A DNA stretch of 64,000 nucleotides, from contig NC_069371.1 of NCBI RefSeq assembly GCF_021730395.1, positions 68,664,001-68,728,000 of the forward strand. The letters run 5' to 3'. The DNA is from Mercenaria mercenaria. Its lineage: Eukaryota > Mollusca > Bivalvia > Venerida > Veneridae. Below, piece after piece: positions 33,720-46,100 of the stretch (the stretch's first letter is position 1; the number at the start of each line of letters is the position of its first letter). Made by a program: the position numbers and the translations under genes. The notes under the pieces are model-generated. The model did not search any database, was not told the DNA's origin, and saw only the letters and a list, made by a program, of their open reading frames with translations.

Positions 33720-36700
33720 GCACTTTTAAATTTTTTTTAAAATCGTTTTTTTCGTAAAGGGAAAATATAAATTTTTAACTTGTCGGGCCAAACTGATTAG
33801 ACGAAATGTACTTAATTATGTGTTTTTGTCAGACTGTTAAGAATGCTTTGAAAAGACATTGAACACGCCCTCCGTTAAACGGAAATTTAAAAACCGATTT
33901 CTTTAAAGAAATTTTTCCCCTTAACCAGGAAGTTAAACACGATTTCGTTTAGCAAGGAATAGTGTTTAAAATGCAGTATGAATCGCACTTAGATGGAAAG
34001 CTTTGTTCCTTTGGTAACCTATTTGTATTTAAAGTCACAAGCTTCATAACCCCAATTTTTTTTTCTTTTTTAGGTTTTAAAAAATTCCTTGGAAACTGTT
34101 TATTTTTATATATTTCCCTAAATAAAATAAATTGGTCCCCAAAGTTTTCAATTTTTAGCGAATAAAACACCCCACACACGCTTTAATTTTTAAAAAATTT
34201 TTGGGAACGTTTTCAAACATGACCCAAGATTAAAAAATTTTTGCCTTTTTCCTTTTTTCCCCCAGGTTTTTGGGCCCAAACCTTTTTTTAAAAAACCTCC
34301 CCTTTAAAATAGGGAAACATTTAAACCCAGAACCCAGGGAAATATTGCCCCACTACACAGAATTTGGGGTGTAAAACTACAAAAACAATAGTTTTCAACA
34401 AAAGCACTCCGGGTAATAAAATTTTAATTAGGAAAAATTAGAGTTTTGTGCCCCGAGTTGGGATGGGAAACTTTCAAAATTTTAAGGGCCTCGTATCATA
34501 TTAAAAAGGATGCAAAAAGGGGGCCAACTATTTACGCCAAATGCCAAAATGAAAATATTTGAAATTCCTTTTAAGAATTTCAAGGGTGGCATGTTAGAGT
34601 AAATTTGTAGGATGACATGAAAAAGGGGAAATGTCCCCCGTTTTTTCCATAAAGGGAAAGTACATGCCCGGAAGATTTTAAACCGAAAACGCATCAAAGA
34701 TGACCTTAAAGAAAAATTTTACAAATTTATCCACCCCAAGGAAAATAAAGGATAATTTGTACAAAAACCCCATAGAGTTTATAAAAATAAGGGTTTTTTT
34801 TTTATTTAAAATCCCATCTAGGAGGGACATAAAAAGGTAATGTTTATAATACTCCCCCAAGGATGAAAAATTTAAGGAAATTTACTACCTTTTTCATCAA
34901 GGATGCCAGGGTTAAAGAGCAAAAAATTTCCCAAAACCCCAAAAGAACCATTTTTGGGATTTAATTTTAAGGGTTTAAAAGGGTTTTATTCTGAAGACGG
35001 GTTTTTAAATTTTGCTAAAAACCCCCTCAATAATTTTAAACAAAATTAAATTTTTCCCCTAATAAAATATTGTGAATCAATACTTTTTTTTCAAAAAATT
35101 CAATTCCTTTTTCATTTTAAAATGGACTTTTAAAATTTACGCCTCTTTTAGTTGAACATTGTTGTTAAAATTTTTCCCCTTTTAATTTTCGTAAGACTTT
35201 TTTTCGATTTCATTGTGGGGTTGACAAAACCCGTTTGTTCGGGTTTGTTTATTCCCTTTTTCCCATGTTTATCACTAAATTTTTTTGATTTTTAAAAAAG
35301 GTCAAATTTGTATACACTTAAATTTGAAGGAAAGGGCCCATGTGTTTTTACTTTATGTTTTGGGCCTACATCTGTAAAATTTCCCTTCATCAAAAATTTT
35401 TTCAGGTGATTTTCCAAAGACATTTAGATACTACTGCAGCGGGTAGGGGGTTTTTGTTTTATATTTTAAATTTTTTAAAATTTGAATCTTTTTTAAAAGG
35501 GCCCTTTGAAAAAAGAAAAAAATTAAGAGATAAAACCTGTGACCACCGCAACCAAACCTTTTCTCCTCCCCCAATGAATTCGTGAAAATCTTTTTGCTAA
35601 AAATGATAATACGCTTTATTAAAGATGTCGGGTTTGGGACAATTTACCCCCAAACCCTGAACGAATGTTTTTCCCCAATTTCGTCGAAAACTTCATTTTG
35701 CAATTATATTCAGTCAATCTTTTTTCAGATTTTTTTAAAAAACTTTAAGGAAAACTACCCCTAAAAAGTAAAAAATTTAAAAGTGTCGTCAAACTCAAAA
35801 AAAACCCCTTGCCCCGCGGTTTAATTCAAATTCAAATGTTGTTGAAATCCTATCTTTTAAAAAGGGTTTAACATTTTAAACGGCCACGCGCAACACTTTT
35901 TTTTCGATTTCATTGCAGGATGTTCATGTTTTTTGAGTGCCCAATTTAAAGGGTTTAAAAAATGTGGGGACGGAGCAGGTCTTTAATATTTTCAAATACT
36001 GCTCCATTCTTTGAATAAAATTTTTTGACTTTAAAAATACTTTGTTTTTGGGCCCAATATATGCCCACTGTCAATTTGTAAGAAATTTTACTTTTATATT
36101 AACCTTTTTTTCCTTTAAAAAATCATGAAAAATTTTACCATCTTGGAAATTTTTTAAAAATGACTGGAGGTTCCCTTGATAATTTTCTACAAAATTAAAT
36201 GACATGTTTGCGACATACAATTTAAAAAAACTTTACTTACGTTTGGGAATACACATCGATTTTTTCCCTAAGTTTACTGTAAATTGTTTTATAAAAAAAA
36301 AGGTTTTTTTAAACAATGGAAGACAGGACCGTCGTGCAACCCGATCCCAAAGTCCTGGTAAAAAACCCCATCACGGTTTTAATTTCAAATTTAAAATGAA
36401 ACTTTGGGAAAAAAGGGGTTTAAATCAAAATTAAACAACAAAACGCCTTTTGGTTTTAAAAAAAACTAACCCTTTTTTTCTGGAAATGGAAAAATTTTAA
36501 ATCTTTTTTCTAATAAAGAAAATTAGCCTAAAAAAAATTGATTTATTTTAATTTCTGTTCAAATAGTTCGACCCAATGTTAAAATTTTAAAAAACTTGCT
36601 TTTTGGCCCGGTAATTGTCAACTGTATTACTAGTTTGTATCAGTTGCCCCAATTTCACCATTTCCCGGGTATCACTAGGGTCTTAGTATCACCTTGTTTG

Positions 36701-36840
36701 CAAAAGTTCCTTTTTACATTATGTAGGGCTTTAAGAAGGCAAGAGCTTTTTTCCCCAAAAATTACTATTTACTCAAATTCCCAAAACTGCATAAAAAACC
36801 TGAAATACCCCACAGAAATACCCAGTCACACATACGGCGC

Positions 36841-37007
36841 GGATAGCTAGGGTCTAGCCACGGATAAACGTAGTAATCCTTTATCGATCCGTACCTGAGT
36901 CGAAACCAAAAAAGTGAAAACCCAAATCAATCTGTACTGGGTCCGTACACTCAGGTACGGTTTGGGTACGGATTACTACGTATCTACCCGTGGCTAGACT
37001 AGCTACC
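36841..37007. mobile_element. 167-bp hairpin MITE
   Basis: The left arm (ggatagctagggtctagccacgg, then acgtagtaatcc, then gtacctgagt) is repeated in reverse on the right arm with few mismatches, leaving a loop of about 40 bp. The family is unknown. It has kept much better pairing than its surroundings, which helps to judge the base accuracy of the block. Confidence 0.7.
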
Positions 37008-38574
37008 CAAACCCGTATTTTGTGACTGTGGTTTTAAAAAAATTTGGGAAAAAACCACAAACAGAAAATGAAAATTCCTACAAAATAAAAAAGGGGAAAA
37101 TTAGTGCCTTTAATTTTTGTTTCAAATGGAAACGTTTTAAAGGTATCCAATACGTTTTTTTTCAATAAAACAGTTTCTTTAAATTTAAAAGTCCTAATCA
37201 GATGAATTTATATTTAAACTAAATAAAATTCTTTGTTTTTGCTACTTTCAAAATTTTCCCAATCATTTGTCGAAAAACCTTAATTGATACAAATATACGA
37301 TTCGTCTTTTTTAATAGGGAAACACGGGACATGATAATTTTGTTTTTAAAGTAGTCCCAAAAAGTCATTTTCGTGTTTGGAAAATAATTTTTAACTTAGC
37401 ATCGGACTTTGTCATTTTGTTTTTAGAAAGAAAGTTAAAAAAAAAAAAAATTTTTTATGGAAAAAAAGCTGGAAAGGGGGAGCGGTAAAATTTTGGGGTT
37501 AAGGTTTTGGGCCGATAAAACCAGGGGTCTTTGGGTTTTTTACTACCACCCCTTTTCATATGGCCTGATACTAAAATTTTTCAAGGAAACAAAATTGGGA
37601 GTTTTCAAAAAAGTTTAAAAAGGCTTTCGTAAAAAAATTGGGAGCAAAAATATATAAGTATAAGCAAATTTAAAAGCGTAGTTTAAAACATGAAATTAGT
37701 TTAAATAACTCATTAATTTGTGTTTTTTTTTGAAACCATTTTGAAATTTTTGGCATCAAAGGGGGAAAGTGGGACACCCCTGAAAAATGTACTTAAAGAG
37801 TGCAAGACATTGAGTGTTTAAAAGAAACCCAAATTTAGACTCGATTGTACAACTTTTCAAGCACCAAAGTAGCTGTGACACATAACCCTAACGGGAAATG
37901 ACAGTCAATTTGAGCAGGTATATTTAGAAATGATATACATTTCCCCTTGTTTAAAAATTGCAACTTTAAAATGCATACTGCAAAAAAATTTCTTTTAATA
38001 TGATATTCAAGAAAAAAAAGGAAAATTTTATTTTTGAAAATTTTTGCAAACAATAAAACCTCATCTTTTAAAAAACCAATTATTTAGTGTACAAAAAACA
38101 CATTTATAATTGAAAAGGCTTTGGGTGGTTTTTTGGTTTCTCACATTTAAAATTTTGGGTTTTTTTGTTTCCTTTACAGTAAATCTAAATTACCCCTTGT
38201 GCCCTAAAAAAAATATTAAATTTTTGGAGTTGTGTGTGTGTGCGTGTGCCCTGGGGTGTGCGTGGGCGTGTGGGTGTGTTTTGTGGTTGGAGGGGAAAAA
38301 ACAGGGGAAACACTAAAATTTGCCCAAATTCGTATTTTGGGTTTCCCGTTCGTTCCCATAATCATAAAATCGTGCTTTTTACTAAACAAACCCACATTTC
38401 TAAATTGAAAACGTATGGAATGCTTTTGGGAACTTTTTTGAACAAAGTTTTAAAAAAAAAGGGAAATTTTATTACAGTAAGTTTAGAAAATTATCCTTTC
38501 TATGCTTTTTGGAAACCTTTTTTAAATGTCCCGGAATTTTGCTTTTTGGGTTTAATTTGGGGGACCCACCCCTT

Positions 38575-38882
38575 TTTATCTCAAGGGGAGAGGGGTTGGT
38601 CTATGGTTTCGCAGGGTCGCGATTTCCCGACCCCCCGGGCGGGGGATGTTCTCCGTAAACGATTTGGAAAAAGGGCATCGTGTTCTAAATCTTTCCCCTC
38701 CACCTCTGGAAAATTCATGGGGGGATATTTGGGCCCAGTTATTTGGGCGGAGAACAGGTTTTGTACTGGAAACAGAACCCCGGGAAAAACGGGTTTTGGT
38801 TAACTCCCCGCCGTTACATGGCGGGAAATACTGTTAAAAAAAACGGCATTAAACCCAAAACAAAAAAAACAAACAAAAATTG
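38575..38882 (+). mobile_element. tRNA-derived SINE copy, blurred by extra bases
   Basis: Words of a common bivalve SINE are present in order: 'gggcgggggatgttctccgt', 'acgatttg..aaaaggcatcgtgt', 'cctccacctctg', 'gcggagaacaggt', 'gttaactccccgccgttacatg', 'gaaatactgtt..aaaacggcattaaaccc', and then an (aaac)n-type tail. Many short runs are longer than in the family as I remember it. The long open frame here (189 codons) is an effect of this sequence and not a gene. Confidence 0.65.
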
Positions 38883-39944
38883 AATTGGGGGAAAAATGGG
38901 CATTAGGGGGGGCGTTCAAAAATGTAATGTTTTTGTATGTAGTTCCGTAACCGCGGGGGGTTTTTTAGATGGGGTTTTGGCACATTTTTGAGAAAAAATT
39001 CATTGAAAACAAAAGATATTAAATTATAAAAATCGACGGGTTTCAAATTTAAAAAATATAATTTTAAGTGAGGTTTTACCCCGGTTTCTAGCCCTTTTTT
39101 TTAAAAATTTGGGTTTGTCCGGGCATCCAGAGTTCAGGAAAATAAAATTATTTTTAAAAAATCACAAATTTTCTATCTTTTTTCTACGAGGTAAAAGCAA
39201 TTTGGATGTGTTTGCGTTTTTTTAAAAACCCAATTTTTCATTTTTAAAATTTTTTACAACACAACTAAAATCTAAACTCGGGGTTTGTTTCCATCTGGAA
39301 TGGGTGTTGAGAGGGGTTTAATTAAAGTTGTAAAATAGTTTCGCAATGGGAAATTTAAAGAAACTATTTAATAAAATTTAAAAATTTACAAGAATTTTTT
39401 AAACGTTTGATTATCGCGCCTAAAAAAAATTGCACAGGCATATTTACTAACCAAATCTTTTTTTTCGAGAAAAAAAAATACCCCACCAAAATTTAAAACT
39501 GTTATAAACTTCTTTTTTTTATTTTTCTTTAATGTTTTTGTAAAGATCTTTGATTTGTTTTATCTTTTTTTAAAAACTAAAAAATTTAACAATATTTTAG
39601 TTGTTGAATAGTATAATAAAGGGAATTACTTTATACAATTCAATAATAAAAAAATTTGTCTAGTAAAAACCCGGGGACACCTCACCCCAAATAAATTATT
39701 TTTTACTTTGAAAACTACGAATTTTTTTTTAATTTATATTTTCATTGTTTTCCCAAATTTTAAATTGCTCTAAAAAGTGCCAAAAAACCGCACCCTAAAA
39801 AAAAACAAGGTTTTACAAAAAATTTCGGATAAAACTTTAAACATTTTTGAACGCCCCTCTTAAATTCGGCATTCTTTTAAAAAAATTTCTATATCCATCA
39901 TTTAAATCGATCTAAACCCAAATAGAACATGATGATGGGAGAAA

Positions 39945-40105
39945 GGAGTTAATTTTTAGAAAGTTAATTAAAAGGCCCTTTTTCCCCTCTCGCCGATTTT
40001 GGGTTCGAACCTCACTTTTGGTTATGGAAGATTGACGGCCCGGTTTCCTTTTCTCCCCAAAACCCGGCCCTTGCCTGAACACAAAGTGAGAGGGGTTCTT
40101 ACAAC
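39945..40105 (-). mobile_element. second blurred SINE relic, reverse strand
   Basis: On the minus strand, 'gtgaggttcgaaccc', a Pol III B-box context, lies next to 'gtcaatcttccataacc' and a Leu/Ser-tRNA-like piece. It resembles the head of the bivalve SINE type seen intact at 53,240. Extra bases in short runs are evident. Confidence 0.4.
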
Positions 40106-42614
40106 AAAATTTAAGGGCGGGGAACAAAATATGACCTAAAAATTTTGGCGTCGACTAAAAAATCAAAAAAAATGTGACTATTACAAAATTTTTTTTTTGT
40201 TTTCCTTTTTCATTATTTAACTTTTTTTTTTTTAAAACAGTGTTTTTTTAATTTTTAACGTGAACAATTGAAAAAATTTTCTCCCAAGTGAAAAAAAAAA
40301 AAGGAAATACAAAATTTTTAAAAAAAATTTGCCCAAATTGTTATCTAAAAAAACGAAAATAAATTTCCCCCCCATTTTTCCCATATTTTATTGAGAAAGC
40401 TCCATTTTTCTCTGCAACAGATAAAGAAGTCACATGCATTCATTTTCCAAAGACGGACACAAACAAGGGCCACTCGACAAAATCTGCTAAAAGGCCTTTT
40501 TTTTGTCTAAAGGAAACCCAAAACTGTCATCAAAGATTAAATTTTTTTACACTTTTGGAGATTTTAAAGAAAAAATTTAATGAAAATAAACACATTTTTC
40601 CCCAAAATCATGAAAATGTTGAAAACGTGCGATTTTAAAAATTATACCCAAACGAATGTAAAATCATATAAAAATTTTTAATTTTTTCAAAAAACATTTT
40701 TCCCGGTTTACAAAATTGTGACAATACAAACCAAACCCCAAACCGCGGTTCCCATAAAGTGTATTATTTATAGTTTTTTATTGAAAAAATATTTCCCACA
40801 CAATCACACTGAAATTAACATTTAAAATGGTTTTCCTTACCTGTGCTTAATATTAATATTAATTCAGATTTCCCTAAAATTTATCCAACATTCTTTTTTT
40901 AAGTAATATAAGTAAACTTCAATAGATAAAATTTTGTTAAAAACCCTTTCCCGGCTCTAAACTCTTTTTCCCCTTTTTGGGGAGATTTAAAGGGCGAGGC
41001 CCCCCCATTTTCAAAGTCTCAGTTTCAATTTTTTGAATTAAAATAATGTAAAAGTGAAATTTTTTTTTTGCCGGGGAAAGGGTTTAAGTCGTCTGCATAT
41101 GTCACTTTATAGAATCAAGTACTTTTGCGTACCCTTAGCCCTTGAAAACGGAAAAACGTTTTCTTTGGCCCAACAGGAAAATTTCCCCGGGAACGGGTTA
41201 GTTCAAAAATCGCTTTTCAATGTGTTCATTGGGAAAGTATTTTTTTTAAAGCTTTTGAGACGGAAAAAAAAAACGATTTTTTTTGGGTCACACTGTATTT
41301 CGCCAGAACAGTCGTTCATAACTCGCTTCAATGTTTTTCAGTTAGGCAGAGTCATTTAGATGTGACAATATTCATCCCCGACTCAGAAATTGTGACAAGA
41401 CTGTGAAAAAAATTGTTTGGTTTTAAATTCTTTTGAAAGCTCTTATTGCCAAAAAAATACCAATGTTTCACAATATTAGGGGAAAAAAGACTCGGGAAAA
41501 TGTAAAATTTTTTTTTAAGATGGTAATCCGGGGTAAAAAATTTTGACATTTAAAAAACTTTATTATTCTGTAAAAGTCCGGGTACATTTTACACTCCTTT
41601 TCCCCAAACGTAAAATTACCTACTTTATTAAAGTGTGGACTGGGAAAGGTACGAATTAAGAAATTACTACTAATTTAGTTAAAAAGAATTTTTAATTTGT
41701 TTTTTTTGGCATAGAAGATAATGTTTTTTTTAAAAATTTAAAACTAAATTACAATGAGAAAACGAGCAGACATCATAACAAAAGAATGTTAGACAAAAGT
41801 TGTTTATTTCAAGTTTCCAATTTATACGCTATAATACTGAGTTATTGTTGGGTTGACGTTGAAAAATTTTTACAAAACTATACTTTCCCAAAATAAACAG
41901 TATAATTTGCCAATTGTAGTATAAATGTTTTCCCCTTCTTTTCCCCCCTGTTTTTTTTTTGTTGGGAAAACTTAAAAATTTACAACTTCCTTTTTGGTTC
42001 TTTAAGTACTTTACGTCCGGTTTTCTTAGCAGCTACGCGATTAATGTTTTAAAAAAAATTACTTACAAGAGGGAAACCCACCCACTTGTGTTTTTTGAGA
42101 TAACGTATAAGCTGTTTGATTTCCCTTGAGTGTTTATAACCCCAAAATAAATAAACTTCATGACAAAAAAAAACCCTTTCCTGAAAATTTTCTTTGCTTC
42201 CCCTTCCGCGTCCCATGTCACTTTAAAGGGGTTTGGGGGGGAAAGGAAAAAAAATTTTTAAAGAAAATAAATTTTTTTTTTAAATTTTTAGTTTTTATCA
42301 AAATTTATTTAATATTTGCTGAACAAAAAAGCAAGTTTGTGACAAAAAAGACTAGAAAAAGATACTAACTTAGAATTTTTCTTTGTACCCCTTTAATATG
42401 TTGTTACAAAAAATCTACCTTTTTTTTTAAATTAGAAGTTTGAAGATATACTGTAAAATTTTTGTTTAAAAGAGAAAAACAAAAACCTTTAACCCCGTGT
42501 TAACTATTACAAAAAATAGCCTTACATCAACTTTTATATGTAAAAATTTTTTTTCAGTTCCCAAAACTTTCAGGATTATAATTTTTGATGTCTAGATACT
42601 TGGAAAAGAAATCA

Positions 42615-43180
42615 AAGAAAATAATTCACCACTTGGGATTTAAAGGCATGACTACTCCCCTTTGATATCTTGACAGAAAAAAAAGGTAATAAAAAATATC
42701 TTTCCAATTAAAGCCCCGAGAAAATTTCTTCAGGGTTTAAAAATTTAAACTGAAATAATCCCTTTTCTTTAGTAAAATTAAAAAAGTATTTAAAATATCT
42801 TTTGAATGGAAAAAAAATGATAATTCACCACTTGTATTTATGGATGACTAAATCCCCTTTGTTTTGACCGAAATCACAGGGTAAAAATATATCTTTTTCC
42901 CAAAAAAAAGGGACAAAAGAAAAATTCTTCAAGTTTTTCACTTTAAACTGAAAATAATCATTGTTTTTTTGCAACGTAAAGAGGTGATCAAAATATCTAT
43001 TTAGTTTTTAAAAAAAAAGATAATTTGCCACTTGTGTATTTATGGTGTGCCCACTCTTTTTGAAATCTTTTTAAAAAAATCACAGGGAATAAATATTTTT
43101 CTTTTTCCCTTAAGGCACAGATAAATGTTCTCCAAGTTTAAAAAAGTCCTTAACAACTTTAAAAAAGGGTGATTTAAAAA
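42615..43180 (+). repeat. tandem repeat with ~200-bp period, about three units
   Basis: 'gataattcaccacttg..atttatgg.tgactac.cccttttgat.tcttgacagaaatcacagg.taaaaatatc' begins at about 42,620, 42,820 and 43,019. Each is followed by 'ttcttcaagttttaaa..ttaaactgaaaataatc'. The units are diverged by homopolymer changes as expected of the block. This is a satellite-like array or the core of a pearl-type element. Confidence 0.6.
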
Positions 43181-46100
43181 AAATCCCCAGCGGAAAAAAA
43201 TTGCATTCCCTCAAGACTTTTGCAAAAAACCAATGCGTCAGGTTTGATTTACACATTTTTCTTTTTTAATGTTTTATTTCAAAAATAAAAAAAATGGAAA
43301 ACCCCAAAAGGGCGCCCAAAACGAAATAAATTTGAAAAAAGCTGCAGGCTCGTTTTTTATTGGCCTCTTTTATGGGGCGAATTGAATGCAAAACTAACGT
43401 CCCCGCACCCCCTTTGCCCCCCAGTTGAGCCGAACTCAAAAATTTACAACCCTGTTATAAGAAACCCGAATGTTTTTTTAGAGACATCCCCCAGAAGATT
43501 TTATACGGTGGTTTCCATGAACCTTCAATGATTTCACAGAGTGCAATTCCATGAAAAGCGGCGGGATGGTCCCCAGATTAAGTTAAGGCCCGTGCGCAAT
43601 CGAAAAATTAAAGCGCTGAAAACAAAAAAAAAAAGGTTTTAAAACGAACATTTTTAAAGTGGAAAATAAACCCCTCAAGTCACTTTTCCCTGAAACGTAT
43701 AACATTCGAACAATTTGCTCAAGGGTTTCATTATAACCAAAAAATTTTGCTCTGACTAAAACCATCAAGTGCTTGAAACTCACTGCCGAGCTAGGAAAAG
43801 GGAAACCCCTTCATCGGTTAATCAAAAAAAACCATAATGATACCAAAGAAAATATATGTCCCGTTTTATTAAAAAAAAAAACTAACACAAAGAAAATACA
43901 GATAAAACAATATTAAATCCCCTGTCTTTTTTATTTCCCAAAATTTAAAGAGGGGATACCCTACATCTAGCAGGGTTAACATTTTACGTACAAGAAGATC
44001 CCTTTTTTTCACATTTTTAAGAAGAACATATTAAATATTATTTCCGAAATATTCCGTTTTGGGGAAAAAAATCACCATATAAGTCTGTCTAATAGTATAA
44101 TAAAACCCCCATCCACCAAAAATTTTACAACAACAAAAAATTTAAAAAAAAAGTAAAACGAAATTTCACTTATTTTTTGCGGAAAAGTTTAGCTGAAATT
44201 TTTTGAAATTTTATGTTGTCTTAGGGAAAAAATACAGGGCGTGTAAAATAATCAAGAAAGGGAAACAAGAAGGGTTAAAAAAGAAATTTTTTTTCGCAGG
44301 CGAATTTTGCTTTTTCTTCTGCGGGGCCATAAGTGTTGTGTTCTTTAAATAATGGGTTGGGTGATGGTTTAATGTTTTTCTTTTATTTTTTTCCTTTTGA
44401 AATTTATTATTCATTTACACATGGTTTCTGAAAATATTTTAAATTTAAATCAGTTTAGGGGTTTCCCCTTATTTAAAAAGTTAAAAGTTAAAAGAAAAAA
44501 ATAAACGTTACTTTAAAGGTTTAAAAAACCATAGAAAATTTTTTAAAATTTTAAAAACCCAGTTTGTCATATTTTTTTTTCGATTTTTTAAAGATATACC
44601 CGTTTTGGGAAAACTTTTCGATTTTTAAAATTTTTAAAAAAAATATCATTTAAAAAAATTTTTTTTTTAAAAAGTGCATTTTAAAAAGATTGTTAAAACC
44701 CATTTGAAAAGTAGTGCGGAAATAGAACAGTTTGGTGAAAACTGTCCTTTTTAATATTCTTGCGTCTCCAGGGAAAATTGGGTTTTAAAAAGGGTTTAAC
44801 CCTTCGCGGGTTTTAACCTAAAAACCCAAAGGACAGAATAAACAAACTTTAATTTAAAGAGGGGAAATGTGGTTACGGGGCCCCATATCAAAGAAAATTC
44901 AAAAGACAATATTAAAAAGCAGGGACCATATCCCAAAAGGGGAATTTAAAAAACCCCAAAGCTTTTAAAACGGGGGTTAAATTGGGAACCCCCCAGGCCA
45001 AAAAAATTCCCCGCTGAAAAATTAAAAAAGTACAATAACCCCAGCATAAATGTCATGCTGAAGGGGTCGAAGAGGGTCGAAATTTTTTTAGCTCTGATTG
45101 AAGGTACGGGGAGACTTTTTACGGCCGCCCAAACACGGCAAAATAAAAAACTGTTGTGGTAATAAAACAAAAAAAAAAAGGGCGCCTAACAAGACATGAA
45201 AGAAAATATAGCAGGCTCGGGTTTTATTGAAAGGTTCAAAACGCCTGAAACAAATCAAACCGGGGGGGGCCCGGGCACCCGGGAAAATAGCCCAAAAACG
45301 TTTGTTTTCGTATTTTTTTCCCTAATTTGGGAATGTTTCGAGCAAAGAACTCTAATTTTCCCTGATATGAAGGGGTATTTTTATTGAACCATTTTTGGGT
45401 TTAGTTCTATGATGCATTCTTTATTATTACAGGGGGAGTGTTGGGGCTTGCATGTCTTAAACTTTGGGGTTAAAATTTTTTGTCAAAATTATGCGTACAA
45501 GGCACAAAATTAAACCCGGCCGGAAAAAAATTTTTATTTCCCCTCATCGGGAAAAAGATTCGGGGGGAAAAATGCATGAAAGTGAAAAAGATATAAGTTT
45601 ACCATAAGCAATTGTCGAATGTGCACATGGCCGAGAAAAAAACCTAAAGTATCATTGACTAATCCGAAGGAACAAAAAATTTTATCAAAATAGTATAAGT
45701 ACATCGGAGAATGAAAATGCATTTTCCGGTTTTCAAAATGTTGACGTTAAATTTTCCCCAAATTGGGGTTGCGTGGGGTCACAAAACGATATGCAATTTT
45801 TCCTTCGGGGTATTTCCATAATTGCATTCTTCGTCCAGATAAAAGCATTTATTTTTATACATACAAAAATACCCTCAAAGTAATGTCCCAAAAATTAATA
45901 ATAAAAACTTAATACTAAAAAAGTTTGACTAAGTGTTTTACGTTCTTGCCCCCGTTTTCGAACCTTTTGTTTAAAATCTCACAAAATTTTGGTTTTTTGG
46001 TTGTTTAGGGCAAAAATTTTTGAAAAATTTATTTTGGGGTCTGGAAGAGTGTTCTTAACCCAATCATTCCACCATTTCCAATTTCCCGAAATTGTGAAGA

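Noticed and set aside
38234-38803. 189-codon open frame on the plus strand
   Set aside because: It lies across a GT-rich tract and a SINE copy in the low-accuracy block; frames there are shaped by extra bases and have no protein-like content.
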